Positions 15,171-24,059 of a stretch of DNA of 64,000 nucleotides are shown here, one piece after another. Each line of letters begins with the position of its first letter. Within the stretch, counting starts at the first letter, position 1. Source of the DNA: Polyangia bacterium (GTDB taxonomy: Bacteria; Myxococcota_A; Polyangia; Nannocystales; Nannocystaceae); the NCBI GenBank assembly GCA_030429545.1, contig JAUIFF010000009.1:62001-126000 (forward strand). The letters are read 5' to 3'. Below the pieces are notes generated by a model, which ran no database searches, was not told where the DNA came from, and saw only the letters and a program-made list of their open reading frames with translations. Both the position numbers and the translations under genes were made by a program.

Positions 15171-16811
15171 CTACATCGGGATCGGCAGGTCGACCTGACA
15201 CACGCCAATCTCCAAGATGGTGTACAGCAGCACCAGCTCCTGCGGCGACAGACCCACGTAGTTGAAGAACTCCGCGGTGTGGTAGGTCGTAAACTGGATC
15301 TTGCCACAGCCGTACTGGCCGGTGACTGTCAGCGGCTTGACGCCCTGGTTGTCGTGTGGGCCTTCGATCCAGACATAGTGACCGACGTTGACCTGACCGC
15401 CCATGCCGTCGTCCACCAAAATCTCGTGAACCTGGTCGATCGCCGACCAGTTGTCGACGGTTTGCAGCTGCGGGAGGTTTTCGATGGTCGGATGGGGCTC
15501 ATCGTTTTGCGGGTTGATGTCTTTTAGGCCATCAGGCAGCGCCTCGAGCCAGTCGTTGAGCCCAGTGTCGAGAACCGTGCCGAGCGAGTCGTAGGAGCCG
15601 ATGTCGGCATCACCAAACTCGAGGGTGAAGTCCTGGTATTGCGGGAACACAAGCCGCAGCCACTCGTTGGACCAGTCGGCGACATACCAGCGACCACCGG
15701 CCTCGACCCAGTTGTGGATGTTGTCGAGCACCTGCTGGTCGTTGAGGAGGTCGGTGTAGACGTCGGACGAGCAGGGGATATAGATGACGTGGTACTGCTT
15801 GAGCTTCTCGTAGTCTTGAACGAGCTCGCTAAACGCCCCCTGCGACATGAATCCGTCCGAGGTCGGGTCGCGGCCGTTTTCCCACAGGTCAAACGGTTCT
15901 GTCCCTGGGACCAGGCGCTCCTCAAAGTTGGAGATCGAGGTGTCGCCTAGGCCGAACTTGCCCATAGCGTCTTCGATGCGGTCAAACGAACCATCGGCAA
16001 TGGCAATCCGCGGAATGTAGAGGCCGTTGTCCGGGTCGTTTTCGGAGGGCAGCGAAGTGATGTCACTGTCGAGCGGGTTGTCGCCGGCGGCGATCGGAAG
16101 CTCGACCACCCGCATAAATTGGCCCTTGCGGACCACGAGGTAGCGGTCGTCGCCCGATACGGTATTGAGCGTGAATGAACCGTCGATTTCGGTGAGGGTC
16201 TCGTGCTGGTGGCAGGTGAGCTCGACACACTCGCTGCAGTAGACTTCTTGCGGGATTGGCTCGGGTGGCTCGGGGGTGGTGTAGACCAGCGCACCACTCA
16301 CCGGAATTATTCCATTCGGTGCGTATACAACTCCTGTGAGGGTCGCGTCTTTTTGACCATCTGGGATACATCCGCCACCGTTGGTCGTGGTATCCGAATC
16401 CGACTCCGAAGTCGGGTCGGTCGGGTCGGTCGGGTCGGTGGGATCGGTCGGGTCGGTCGGGTCGGTGGGATCCTCAGTGGTGGGCTCCTCGGTTGGGTCT
16501 TCGGTAGTCGGCTCCGTCGTCGGGTCGGTGTCGGACTCGGTGGTCGGACCCTCAGTTGTCCCATCGGTCATACCGTTGGTCATGCCACCTGTCGGTCCCT
16601 CTGTTGGATCGGTGACGTTGGTCGCGTTGGTCGCGTTGGTCGCGTTGGTCGGGTCGCCGGTTGGTGTGGTTTCGCCAACAGTCGGCCCGCCGGTCGCGGT
16701 TTCGGTTGCGGTCTCTTCACCACCACCGCCACAGGCTGTGAGCGCGAATGTCCCGAGCGGGAGTGCGAGGCTCGTGGAAAGAACAAGACGAGGTAGGTAA
16801 GCGTGCTTCAT
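15171..16811 (-). CDS. Lipoprotein with carboxypeptidase-regulatory-like domain
   Basis: A 546-residue exported lipoprotein. ATG 16811 gives signal peptide and lipobox ALTAC; a GGATC element sits just upstream. Residues 28-150 are low-complexity (NAT, TEDPTEE and TDP repeats). Next comes a carboxypeptidase regulatory-like beta-sandwich (VYAPNGIIPVSGALVYTT...LTEIDGSFTLNTV) carrying a Cys cluster. The C-terminal 330 residues include a ThuA/GATase-like pattern (YHVIYIPCSSDVY...NWVEAGGRWYVADW). The domain order matches a family known mainly from myxobacteria. The function is unknown; it is probably surface displayed. Confidence 0.78.
   Translation of the reverse strand: MKHAYLPRLVLSTSLALPLGTFALTACGGGGEETATETATGGPTVGETTPTGDPTNATNATNATNVTDPTEGPTGGMTNGMTDGTTEGPTTESDTDPTTEPTTEDPTEEPTTEDPTDPTDPTDPTDPTDPTDPTSESDSDTTTNGGGCIPDGQKDATLTGVVYAPNGIIPVSGALVYTTPEPPEPIPQEVYCSECVELTCHQHETLTEIDGSFTLNTVSGDDRYLVVRKGQFMRVVELPIAAGDNPLDSDITSLPSENDPDNGLYIPRIAIADGSFDRIEDAMGKFGLGDTSISNFEERLVPGTEPFDLWENGRDPTSDGFMSQGAFSELVQDYEKLKQYHVIYIPCSSDVYTDLLNDQQVLDNIHNWVEAGGRWYVADWSNEWLRLVFPQYQDFTLEFGDADIGSYDSLGTVLDTGLNDWLEALPDGLKDINPQNDEPHPTIENLPQLQTVDNWSAIDQVHEILVDDGMGGQVNVGHYVWIEGPHDNQGVKPLTVTGQYGCGKIQFTTYHTAEFFNYVGLSPQELVLLYTILEIGVCQVDLPIPM
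16412..16472 (-). repeat. Tandem 9-bp repeats encoding Thr-Asp-Pro
   Basis: GGGTCGGTC units and close variants encode (Thr-Asp-Pro)n in the linker of the lipoprotein at 15171-16811. A second array of GTTGGTCGC units at 16616-16651 encodes Asn-Ala-Thr repeats in the same linker. Units are nearly identical, so length variation between strains is likely. Confidence 0.85.
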
Positions 16812-16915
16812 GGACTGATCCCTGCGCAATCGTATGGGGTGCGCAAAAATCATACAAGCCAAGAACGGCCGGCGAGCCGGGCGCGAAGTGTCTTGTCAGA
16901 CATGCTCTTTCACAC

Positions 16916-17101
16916 CTACTCGTCGGGTTTGGAGAATTTTAGCGACACCAACCACGTCCCGGGCCCGTGCTCGGCCGAGACATCGGCGACACTCGATTCG
17001 AGAACCCGACAGCCACGCGGAGTCGCTTCGGCAGCGATTTCAAGGGCCTGTTGCTCGTTATCGGCGCAAACCAGGGCGTCGTATTTCGTTTCGCGGCGCA
17101 T
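16916..17101 (-). CDS. Small hypothetical protein
   Basis: A 61-residue protein from ATG 17101, beginning MRRETKYDALVCADNEQQAL. It has high G+C at third positions like its neighbours, an amphipathic helix and a beta-strand-like end (TWLVSLKFSK). The open frame extends further upstream but that part looks non-coding. It has no recognised domain. The call rests on codon use and isolated position only. Confidence 0.45.
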   Translation of the reverse strand: MRRETKYDALVCADNEQQALEIAAEATPRGCRVLESSVADVSAEHGPGTWLVSLKFSKPDE

Positions 17102-17313
17102 GTGCACACAATACCCCAGGGGCGTTGGGGCAAGCTGCCGGTTGCGTTGAGGGAGGTTTCGCGCGGGCGAATTCAATCTTCAAGGGGATGCGCTGAACCG
17201 CGCAAATGTATGTGCATGTGATCTGCACGGGTGACAAAATCCTCGACCTAGGACTTTTCCGCCGGAGATCAGACGGGCCCGCTACACTGATGTGACCGAA
17301 GCGAGATACAACT

Positions 17314-18132
17314 ATGTTGCAGCTAATCCATTTGAGCGACCTCCATGTTGGCCCCAATAAGCGCAACAAAAACAACCTGCGCCTACGGATGTTGGTCGCG
17401 CGAATTTGCCAGCAGTTTGCCGGCCCCGATGCCCCCGCAATCCTAATTTCGGGGGACTTGACCAACAATGGTACGGCGGCTGAGCTACGCCAAGCCGTCA
17501 AGATTCTCGGGCGTTTCAAAGAACGCGGCTTTCGCCTGCTGATTTGCCCGGGCAATCACGACGTCGGGCCCATGGGCAACACCTTTCACCGCTCGGCCCA
17601 GGTCAACTTTCAGCAGCTTGTTGTCGGTGAGCTCCTCGGTGAGCAGCGCGCCCGAACGGCGACCAATCGCATGCACGAGTTTTACCCGCGGGTTGAGATG
17701 GTCCGTGGTGTTGCCTGCATTGGGCTTGATACCGCCAACCGCGAGGATCACCTCGCCAGCGGTCGTGTGGGCGAGCGTCAGCTAGCAAGCCTGCGCACGG
17801 CACTTGCTGGGATTGCCGCCGACGTTCCGATTGTTGTGTATATGCACCATCATATGTTTCAGTGGGTCCACTCGATGCGCCTTTGGGATAGCGAAGCACT
17901 GTCCGCCGTACTCGGTGGACGGGCCAACCTGCTGTGCTTTGGCCACAAGCACCAATCGCGGGTGTGGGGCCCGGGGTCCAAGCGCTCGCGGGAAACCGGG
18001 ATTGATCTGATTGTTTCGTCGGGACAATCGACCGCCCCCAAACGCCGCTCGCGGCCACCCAAGTTTCCGCATGTACGACTGTTGACAGTACAAAAATCCG
18101 GGGTTCCGAGTTACAAGGACCTGTGCCTGTGA
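17314..18132 (+). CDS. Metallophosphoesterase, calcineurin-like
   Basis: A 272-residue enzyme with all five metal-binding blocks of the calcineurin-like superfamily in order: HLSDLHVG, ILISGDLTNNG, CPGNHDVG, YMHHHMF and CFGHKHQS. A two-metal phosphodiesterase or phosphatase is expected; the substrate is unknown. There is no signal peptide. The lipoprotein gene at 18123 overlaps its 3' end by 10 nt, and the coiled-coil gene follows, so the three form an operon. A dispersed-motif copy (17837-17846) lies inside the codons for Tyr-Met-His of the fourth metal block. Confidence 0.87.
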   Translation: MLQLIHLSDLHVGPNKRNKNNLRLRMLVARICQQFAGPDAPAILISGDLTNNGTAAELRQAVKILGRFKERGFRLLICPGNHDVGPMGNTFHRSAQVNFQQLVVGELLGEQRARTATNRMHEFYPRVEMVRGVACIGLDTANREDHLASGRVGERQLASLRTALAGIAADVPIVVYMHHHMFQWVHSMRLWDSEALSAVLGGRANLLCFGHKHQSRVWGPGSKRSRETGIDLIVSSGQSTAPKRRSRPPKFPHVRLLTVQKSGVPSYKDLCL

Positions 18133-19118
18133 AGCGGATTACGTGGGTGGCGAGCCTGTGTCTGGCAGTGCTGTGTGGCGGTTGTAAATACGGGAGCGTC
18201 AAGGCGACCGGGGACGTGGCGACAGTCTTACCAACCCAGATTCCAGTGCTACAGGACGTCGGCGATCTGTGTCGGCTAGGGGCCGCGACCTCGGGAGACA
18301 CCGCCCGCGCGAGTTGCCAAACCTTCGACCAAACGCAACCCTTATATGCAAGCGCAGCAAAGCAGCTGGCGAGCTACGGCCTGGCTCTCAAGGAGCTCGC
18401 TGGTGCCGGTAGCATCGAGGCTGGAGACTTGGTCAGTGCGTTGCTCGAGGTCGGCGACTTGGGAGACCTCGGCGGCATTCCGATCGAGGGTGGCAAAGAA
18501 GTGTTGACCAACGCGGTGGCTGTGCTTGTAGATGTATTTGCAAATGGGTATAAAAAACGCAACGTCCGCCAGGCGGTTGCCAAGACGGATCGCGCGGTCC
18601 AGTGCATCGTTGCCCGTGAACTTGTCAATCTAGAGGCGGTCAAGGGCCAGCTCGACGGGCTTGCCAACGACTTGGCCCAGGAACGCGAGGACATCGAAGT
18701 CCTGCGGGAAAAATTGCAGGAAAGTCGTCCCGAGCCGCCCGTCGAAGACAGCCCCGAGGCACAGGCGGTACATGGTGCGGCCAAGACCGCGTGGCGAGCC
18801 CGGCGGGACGCCACCGAATCGCGCAATGTCGTGATGGCCAATGCAACACTCACCGTGTCGGCGGCGCTGCGCAAGGTCGAAGCGCTCGAACGTGGCTTGC
18901 GGTCGTTTGCCGTGGCCCACAACCGGCTTGCCTGCTTCCCCAAACAGATAGGTACCCTACGCGACGGCAAACTGCAGGCAATGGTGCTCGATGACATCCG
19001 TTGTGCAGCGGTCAATAGCGAAAATCCGAGCCAAGAGTGCCTTCATATCGCTCGGGTTTTGCAGGCCAACAACACCTGTAAAGAAGTCGCCGCTTCGCAG
19101 CCGCGGTGTGTGTGGTAA
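18123..19118 (+). CDS. Coiled-coil lipoprotein of the metallophosphoesterase operon
   Basis: A 331-residue protein from GTG 18123. The signal peptide carries lipobox CGGC (SLCLAVLCGGC). The rest is largely helical, with a coiled-coil region at about 155-265 (LAQEREDIEVLREKL and flanking sequence). Scattered Cys pairs (DLCRL, ASCQTF, IRCAAV, ECLHI, NTCKE, QPRCVW) suggest disulphides. It overlaps the metallophosphoesterase gene and lies 12 bp before the next gene. No family is recognised; it is likely an envelope-anchored partner in this operon. Confidence 0.72.
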   Translation: MPVKRITWVASLCLAVLCGGCKYGSVKATGDVATVLPTQIPVLQDVGDLCRLGAATSGDTARASCQTFDQTQPLYASAAKQLASYGLALKELAGAGSIEAGDLVSALLEVGDLGDLGGIPIEGGKEVLTNAVAVLVDVFANGYKKRNVRQAVAKTDRAVQCIVARELVNLEAVKGQLDGLANDLAQEREDIEVLREKLQESRPEPPVEDSPEAQAVHGAAKTAWRARRDATESRNVVMANATLTVSAALRKVEALERGLRSFAVAHNRLACFPKQIGTLRDGKLQAMVLDDIRCAAVNSENPSQECLHIARVLQANNTCKEVAASQPRCVW

Positions 19119-19130
19119 GGGAGTAGCGTT

Positions 19131-19559
19131 GTGAATGACATCATCTCGATTGCCCGCCAAACGCTTGAGCTCTCGCAAATTTGCGATGAGCTTGCCACCA
19201 GCCTGCGCGACCGGGCCCGTCAACTGTGGCGCGCTGGTGAGATCGACGAAGATGCCTACGACGACGCGACCGCGATGTACAACCGCATACGCGGCAAGTC
19301 GCGCGAGTTTGGTGCCCGCGCCTCGTCGCTGGCAGCGACTGGGATGGGCCGCGAGCTCCAACAACTTGCACAGGCAACGCAGTCGCTCAAGCAGGCCCGC
19401 GGCAAGCTCGACCGGGCAGCCAATTTGGTGGCGGTGGCGACCAAGATGCTGGCCATGACCACGGCGATCGCAGCCATGGCACTCACGCCGAGTCCGGGGA
19501 CCGTTGTGGCCTCGGTCATGGCGATCAAGGAAGTTGTGAATGTACTTGCAAGTTCCTAG
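19131..19559 (+). CDS. Small helical protein with C-terminal hydrophobic segments
   Basis: A 142-residue protein from GTG 19131. The first 95 residues are helical and charged, coiled-coil like (ELATSLRDRARQLWRAGEID, LQQLAQATQSLKQARGKLDR). The last 40 are hydrophobic with a Pro break (MLAMTTAIAAMALTPSPGTVV), which could be a membrane hairpin. It is the last gene of the metallophosphoesterase-lipoprotein operon. The ending codons hold a dispersed-motif copy (19541-19550). No known domain is visible. Confidence 0.68.
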   Translation: MNDIISIARQTLELSQICDELATSLRDRARQLWRAGEIDEDAYDDATAMYNRIRGKSREFGARASSLAATGMGRELQQLAQATQSLKQARGKLDRAANLVAVATKMLAMTTAIAAMALTPSPGTVVASVMAIKEVVNVLASS

Positions 19560-19595
19560 CGCGATTAAGAGTGCATAGCCAAATTGTTTGAGGCG

Positions 19596-20684
19596 TTACT
19601 CCACGCACTCGACTTCGTGTGGGGCACAGGCAAAACGGATGTGAATATGTCCGGTGTGCCCGTGGGAGTGCCGAACCAGGCCGAGGTTGGCCCGCGAGCC
19701 ACGGGGCCATTGCACAAGGTCGTCGAGTTCCTCCGGTGTGGCCCCGGCTGCACGGGCTGCCTTGACCAATCGACGCTGCCGCTTGTAGTCGAGAAACACC
19801 CGGATGACAGCCCCGGTGCGGGCGAATGCCTTGATCAATTCCCAAGTCGCTACCCAGTCGACCCGATGTGGTCGCGGGGACAGGCGCTGGGGAACTGTTT
19901 CTCGCAGGGGCAAACGTATGTCGAGATCACGGCCGGATTGATGGGACTTGTGCCCACCGACTGGGCCGCCGCGTTTACGGCTCATGGTCCCGATCCGGAG
20001 GTCGCCGCGATAGTCGGTGATGTCGCGGAAGTCGTGACAGGCGATCACCGTATTGCGTACCGCGAGTGTGGTGCCCCAGGCTGAGTTTGGGTAGCGCAGG
20101 TCGTACTGGTCGCTCTTGGGAATACGGACACCGTTGATCAGCCGGCCTTCTTGGGGAGGGCCAATGCTAAACGCACCGGGCCGAACTTGCCCCGCTGGAC
20201 CGGTCGGAGGTTGGTCGTGTTCGTACGCTGCTTTGAGCGTGGGGTCGGCCCACACCAGCACCCGCTCACCTGGCTCGAGTGTGCGGCCCACCGTTTTGAG
20301 GTTGTAGGCCCGAAGATCGGTCGACTCGGCACCGTGGGCCCGGGCGATCGACACCCACGTATCGCCTTCTTGCACGATGTGGGTCATTCGCTGGCGCGGC
20401 GGTGGGGCGACCGAAGATCGCAGGCGCAGGGTTTCTCCGGATTCGAGTGTGTCGCCGTCGTCGAGTTTGTTGGATCGGAGAATGTGGCGCGGATGGACTT
20501 TGTAGCGATAGGCGAGCTGCTCAACGGTTTCGCGCGGCCGGACGATGTGCCGAATGAGTGGGGCCCGGTCATTTGATTCGCTTGTAGATACATCCGGTTG
20601 GGGATCTGCCTGGACCTGGGTAAGGGTCGCCAGCAAATGAATGAGCACCGTTTCGAGCACCGTAGCCAAGCATAACGCATTCAC
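19596..20684 (-). CDS. mepA: Penicillin-insensitive murein endopeptidase with LysM-type repeats
   Basis: A 362-residue exported peptidoglycan hydrolase. After an N-terminal hydrophobic segment come two LysM-like repeats (VRPRETVEQLAYRYKVHP and VQEGDTWVSIARAHG). The C-terminal half is an MepA (M74) domain with the zinc motifs GGHKSHQSGRDLD and HTGHIHIRFAC. It cleaves D,D peptide cross-links in murein. It is larger than E. coli MepA because of the LysM extension. The pspA terminator precedes it, so it is transcribed separately. Confidence 0.9.
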   Translation of the reverse strand: MNALCLATVLETVLIHLLATLTQVQADPQPDVSTSESNDRAPLIRHIVRPRETVEQLAYRYKVHPRHILRSNKLDDGDTLESGETLRLRSSVAPPPRQRMTHIVQEGDTWVSIARAHGAESTDLRAYNLKTVGRTLEPGERVLVWADPTLKAAYEHDQPPTGPAGQVRPGAFSIGPPQEGRLINGVRIPKSDQYDLRYPNSAWGTTLAVRNTVIACHDFRDITDYRGDLRIGTMSRKRGGPVGGHKSHQSGRDLDIRLPLRETVPQRLSPRPHRVDWVATWELIKAFARTGAVIRVFLDYKRQRRLVKAARAAGATPEELDDLVQWPRGSRANLGLVRHSHGHTGHIHIRFACAPHEVECVE

Positions 20685-20763
20685 GCAGCTGGGCGGAAAT
20701 TGACAGTATGCGGCAGCAACTGCTCGCTGGCGAAATCAGTGTATCTCCATGTGGGTTTGAATT

Positions 20764-20798
20764 TGAAAACCCGCCTCCGAGTGCGGGGGCGGGTTTTG
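20764..20798 (-). terminator. Rho-independent terminator after pspA
   Basis: AAAACCCGCC and GGCGGGTTTT form a perfect 10-bp stem around a 12-nt loop. The symmetric A/T flanks would allow function in both directions. It lies between the pspA stop and the mepA start. Confidence 0.85.
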
Positions 20799-20828
20799 TC
20801 GCGGTCGCAGCCGCGTACGTCTGGCAGC

Positions 20829-21617
20829 CTAGGCGCCGCCGAGCTTGGCCTTGAGGGCCGCGAGCTCATCATCGACCGGATCGCTCGGAGCGTCGGCAGC
20901 CGGGGCGTCGCCACCCGCGAGCTGCTTGGGTCCATCACCGCTACCGGTACCCAGCATCTTGGCCTTGAGTGCGGCGAGATCATCATCGACCCCGCTACTT
21001 GCCGCGAGGGCCTTGAACTGGCTGTCCAAATCAGCATCTTGGCCGGCGGCCGTCAGCTCATAGGTCGCCTCGGCCTCAGCCTCGAGTGCATCGACTTTTT
21101 GCGACATCCGGTCAAATGTGTCGAACGCACTGGTGGCGTTGATCCCCTGCAGCGTGTTGTTGATCGTGCGCTGGGCTTCGGCCCGTTTGGCCCGCGAGAT
21201 CAGCAGGTTGCGCTTGCGTTTGGCCTCATCGATCTTGGAGTCGAGGTTGCGCAGGGCTCCCTTGAGTTGGGTCGACGCGGCGTTTTGCTTTTCCCACTGG
21301 CCCTTGAGCTCTTCGGCGATGGTCTCGTGCTGTTTTTTGCGCTCGAGAGCCGCCCTGGCGAGATTCTCATCGCCTGCTCGCAGGGCCAGCATGGCCTTCT
21401 TTTCCCAATCGGTGGTTTTTTGGGCCTCGGCGTCATACTGCTTGCGCAGGCGTTTTTCGTCGGCGATCGCCACCGCAACTTGTTTTTTTGCATCTACAAG
21501 TTGCTTCTTCATATCGATGATCGCCTGGTTGAGCATCTTCTCGGGATCCTCAGCCTCGCTGATCATGTGGTTGACGTTGGAGCGGAACAGATTTCCGATT
21601 CTGTCAAAAAGACCCAT
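20829..21617 (-). CDS. pspA: PspA/IM30 family membrane-stress protein
   Basis: A 262-residue ESCRT-III-like protein. ATG 21617 gives MGLFDRIGNLFRSNVNHMIS, the classical PspA start, and has GGAGG upstream. The central region is a continuous coiled coil (MLNQAIIDMKKQLVDAKKQV onward). The C-terminus is Ala/Asp-rich with two copies of DDxLAALKAKL/M, an addition seen in some PspA-like proteins. It binds stressed inner membrane. Its start overlaps the stop of the upstream YbjN-like gene as TAATG, so the two are translationally coupled. Confidence 0.92.
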   Translation of the reverse strand: MGLFDRIGNLFRSNVNHMISEAEDPEKMLNQAIIDMKKQLVDAKKQVAVAIADEKRLRKQYDAEAQKTTDWEKKAMLALRAGDENLARAALERKKQHETIAEELKGQWEKQNAASTQLKGALRNLDSKIDEAKRKRNLLISRAKRAEAQRTINNTLQGINATSAFDTFDRMSQKVDALEAEAEATYELTAAGQDADLDSQFKALAASSGVDDDLAALKAKMLGTGSGDGPKQLAGGDAPAADAPSDPVDDELAALKAKLGGA

Positions 21618-22033
21618 TAGTTTGCCTCCTTCGCGGTGCCGGCTTGCCGCCAGGGATCGAGTTTGCCGAGGTGTGTGTCGAGGCTCAGCGACATGTCGTC
21701 GAGCATCGCTTGGAACTCGCCGAAGTCGAGGTTCTCGACCTGATACGCGCCCGATAGGACGATTTGGTTGCCGCGGAGGCTGTACGATGCGTAGAGCAGC
21801 TCTTCGTTGAGTGAGAGCAGCAACTGAAACAGTTCTTCGCGTTTGGGGGTGGTGTCGGAGCACTCGAAAACCGGTGCCGAGAACAGCACAATCGGATCTT
21901 CAAGGCGCACGACGATCGCGGATCGGTGGGGATTTCCCGGATCGATAACCCACGTGTTCTCCGTGCCCGGAAGCTGCTCGTGGGTGAGATCCATCCGAAG
22001 CATGTACGACTCGAGTCTGTCTACATAATTCAT
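21617..22033 (-). CDS. YbjN-like / secretion-chaperone-fold protein coupled to pspA
   Basis: A 138-residue acidic protein. The pattern VRLEDPIVLFSAPVF, ELFQLLLSLNEELLYASYSLRGNQIVLSG matches the YbjN/T3SS-chaperone-like fold (alpha-beta(3)-alpha-beta(2)-alpha). It ends with TAA overlapping the ATG of pspA, an arrangement that implies a fixed stoichiometric partnership. YbjN-like proteins are proposed sensory or chaperone modules. Its role in PspA control is inferred from the coupling only. Confidence 0.72.
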   Translation of the reverse strand: MNYVDRLESYMLRMDLTHEQLPGTENTWVIDPGNPHRSAIVVRLEDPIVLFSAPVFECSDTTPKREELFQLLLSLNEELLYASYSLRGNQIVLSGAYQVENLDFGEFQAMLDDMSLSLDTHLGKLDPWRQAGTAKEAN

Positions 22034-22212
22034 CGGTGTTGGCGCGGGGGGGTGATGGAGCGCCCGCGGGGGCCCATTGTAGGAGGCGAATTTGGGGGCG
22101 GCAAGCCAGGTTTATGGGCGCTTTGGGAATTTCCGCGACTGGGCGAAAAAGCGGCATCTCGTGCCGATGAGCGCTGTTACTCGCACCGGTCAAAATTGTT
22201 TCATCGAGGGTT

Positions 22213-23445
22213 GTGCGTGAAGTCGGCATGCCAACTGCGATCGGCTCAGCAGCGGCCTTACGCTGGATTGTGATACCTCGAGGTGTGTTGTCGACCGACC
22301 CGTTGTTCGTGCTCGCCGGTTTGTGCGGGCTGGTCGTCGCAAGTGAGTGGTTGGTTGCGCACACAAAGTTGCGCCACCTAGGCAGCGCGCTGCTTGTGAT
22401 CTTGCTGGGGATCGCGGCGGCCAACCTCGGGCTGCTACCGACGGGGACCGAGCCAGGGAACGCGCGCGGCATCTATGCAGGGGTGTTTGCGACCCTCTCG
22501 CGGCTGGCGATTTTTTGGCTGTTGCTCGCCGTCGACCTGCGTGCGCTCGCCCGCGCCGGCGGTCCCATGCTCGCGTTGTTCTTGCTCGGAAGTGGGGCCA
22601 CGGTGCTCGGTGTTGTGATCGGCATGTATCTGTCCGGTGGGGCAGGTGTGTTTGGCGACCAGGTTTCGCCACTCGCTGGCATGTTGGCCGCGACCTACAC
22701 GGGAGGCTCGATCAATTTCAACGCTGTCGCCGTTGAGTACCGGGTGATGGACGACGGGGTGTTGTACGCGGGCACCGTGGCGATCGACAACATTCTCACG
22801 GCGCTGTGGATGGTGGTTGGCATCGTCGTGCCCAAGTGGTTGGCACCTCGCTGGCCCCGGGTTCGCAAATTGTCCAAACCCACGGCTGCCGGGCTTGTCT
22901 CACGGGTGCGCCAGGTTTCGCTCGCAGACTACGGGGCGCTGCTCGGGCTTGGGTTTGCGAGCCTGTGGATGGCCGACGAAGTCTCGGCGTGGCTTGCCGT
23001 CCGCGGTTTTGATGTACCTTCAATGATTGTACTCTCACTCATCGCCCTGGCTTTGGCCCAGCTGCCGCGCCGGTTGAAGCCCTGGGTCGACCACGCGCAC
23101 TCCCTGGGGATGATCGCCGTGCTTGTGTTTTTGGCGGTTATCGGCGTGTACTGTGACCTGTCTGCCCTACCACGGCTGGCAAGTCTCGGACCGGCCCTGT
23201 TGATTTGGGCCGCGACCGCGATTGTTGTAAATGGTGTGTGTACATTTTCTGCAGCGCGAATTCTCAGGTTTGACCCGGAGATGGCCGCGGTTGCTTCCCA
23301 GGCAAATATCGGGGGCGGGACCTCGGCGATGGCACTGGCCCAAAGCCTCGGCCGCAACGAACTCGTCTTGCCGGCGATCTTACTCGGAGCGCTGGGCAAT
23401 GCACTTGGCACATTTTTGGGTTTTTGGCTGGCGGGTGTGCTGTGA
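22213..23445 (+). CDS. DUF819 family integral membrane protein
   Basis: A 410-residue polytopic membrane protein with roughly ten hydrophobic segments. LVVASEWLVAHTKLRHLGSA, LAATYTGGSINFNAV and FDPEMAAVASQANIGGGTSA match the duplicated gating motifs of DUF819 (YjcL-like) proteins. GTG 22213 and ATG 22228 are both possible starts. The family resembles secondary carriers but has no established substrate. The HAD gene overlaps its stop by 4 nt (GTGA), so the two are co-translated. Confidence 0.85.
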   Translation: MREVGMPTAIGSAAALRWIVIPRGVLSTDPLFVLAGLCGLVVASEWLVAHTKLRHLGSALLVILLGIAAANLGLLPTGTEPGNARGIYAGVFATLSRLAIFWLLLAVDLRALARAGGPMLALFLLGSGATVLGVVIGMYLSGGAGVFGDQVSPLAGMLAATYTGGSINFNAVAVEYRVMDDGVLYAGTVAIDNILTALWMVVGIVVPKWLAPRWPRVRKLSKPTAAGLVSRVRQVSLADYGALLGLGFASLWMADEVSAWLAVRGFDVPSMIVLSLIALALAQLPRRLKPWVDHAHSLGMIAVLVFLAVIGVYCDLSALPRLASLGPALLIWAATAIVVNGVCTFSAARILRFDPEMAAVASQANIGGGTSAMALAQSLGRNELVLPAILLGALGNALGTFLGFWLAGVL

Positions 23446-24044
23446 AGCCTGTGCGTGTTGTCGCGGTCGATGTTGGCGGCGTGCTGTTTACCGACGGTTC
23501 GACACAGCTGTTACATCGGGCACCCGAACTTCACCCGGTCCTACGCTCGCCCCAGGCTCAGGCGCTTAAATGCGGTAGGTTATCGGCGCCGGCGTTTTGG
23601 CGGTGGGTGGCCACCCAAGTACCCAACGGTTGGGATGCGGAGGCTGTACGGGCAGCGTGGTTTGCCGCCTACCAGCCTGTCGGCATGCTTCAACATATTG
23701 TATCTGAAGTTAAGTCTAGACGGCGTGGTGGCAGACCGCAGCTGGTCGTCTTTTCCGGCAACTTTGGCGAGCGCGTCGACTGGCTCGAGGCGCGCTATCC
23801 GTTTCGTCACCTGTTTGACAGCGAGGTGTGGTCGGACCACGTGGGCCAGACAAAACCCTCGCCCGAGTTTGTCGAGGCTCTCATCGACCATGCCGGGGTG
23901 GCACCCGATCAAATCGTCTACCTCGACGACAAAGCATCGGCACTCGCACCCGCACGTACGCGCGGGATTCGTTGCATTCAGGTCGAGCCTGGGCGAAGCT
24001 ATCTGGTGCGCCAACAGTTGCTCACATATGGTGTTTTGTGCTGA
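23442..24044 (+). CDS. HAD-superfamily hydrolase
   Basis: A 200-residue HAD phosphatase-like protein from GTG 23442. Motif I is VVAVDVGGVLF, where the second nucleophile-site Asp of the usual DxD is replaced by Gly-Gly, as in many HAD subfamily IA proteins. Motif II is FSGN, motif III a Lys in QTKPSPEFV and motif IV YLDDK. It is probably a small phosphatase or dehalogenase-like enzyme. The start overlaps the stop of the DUF819 gene as GTGA. The mannosyltransferase-like gene begins 15 bp after its stop. Confidence 0.83.
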   Translation: MKPVRVVAVDVGGVLFTDGSTQLLHRAPELHPVLRSPQAQALKCGRLSAPAFWRWVATQVPNGWDAEAVRAAWFAAYQPVGMLQHIVSEVKSRRRGGRPQLVVFSGNFGERVDWLEARYPFRHLFDSEVWSDHVGQTKPSPEFVEALIDHAGVAPDQIVYLDDKASALAPARTRGIRCIQVEPGRSYLVRQQLLTYGVLC

Positions 24045-24059
24045 CCACAGATTCGTTGT

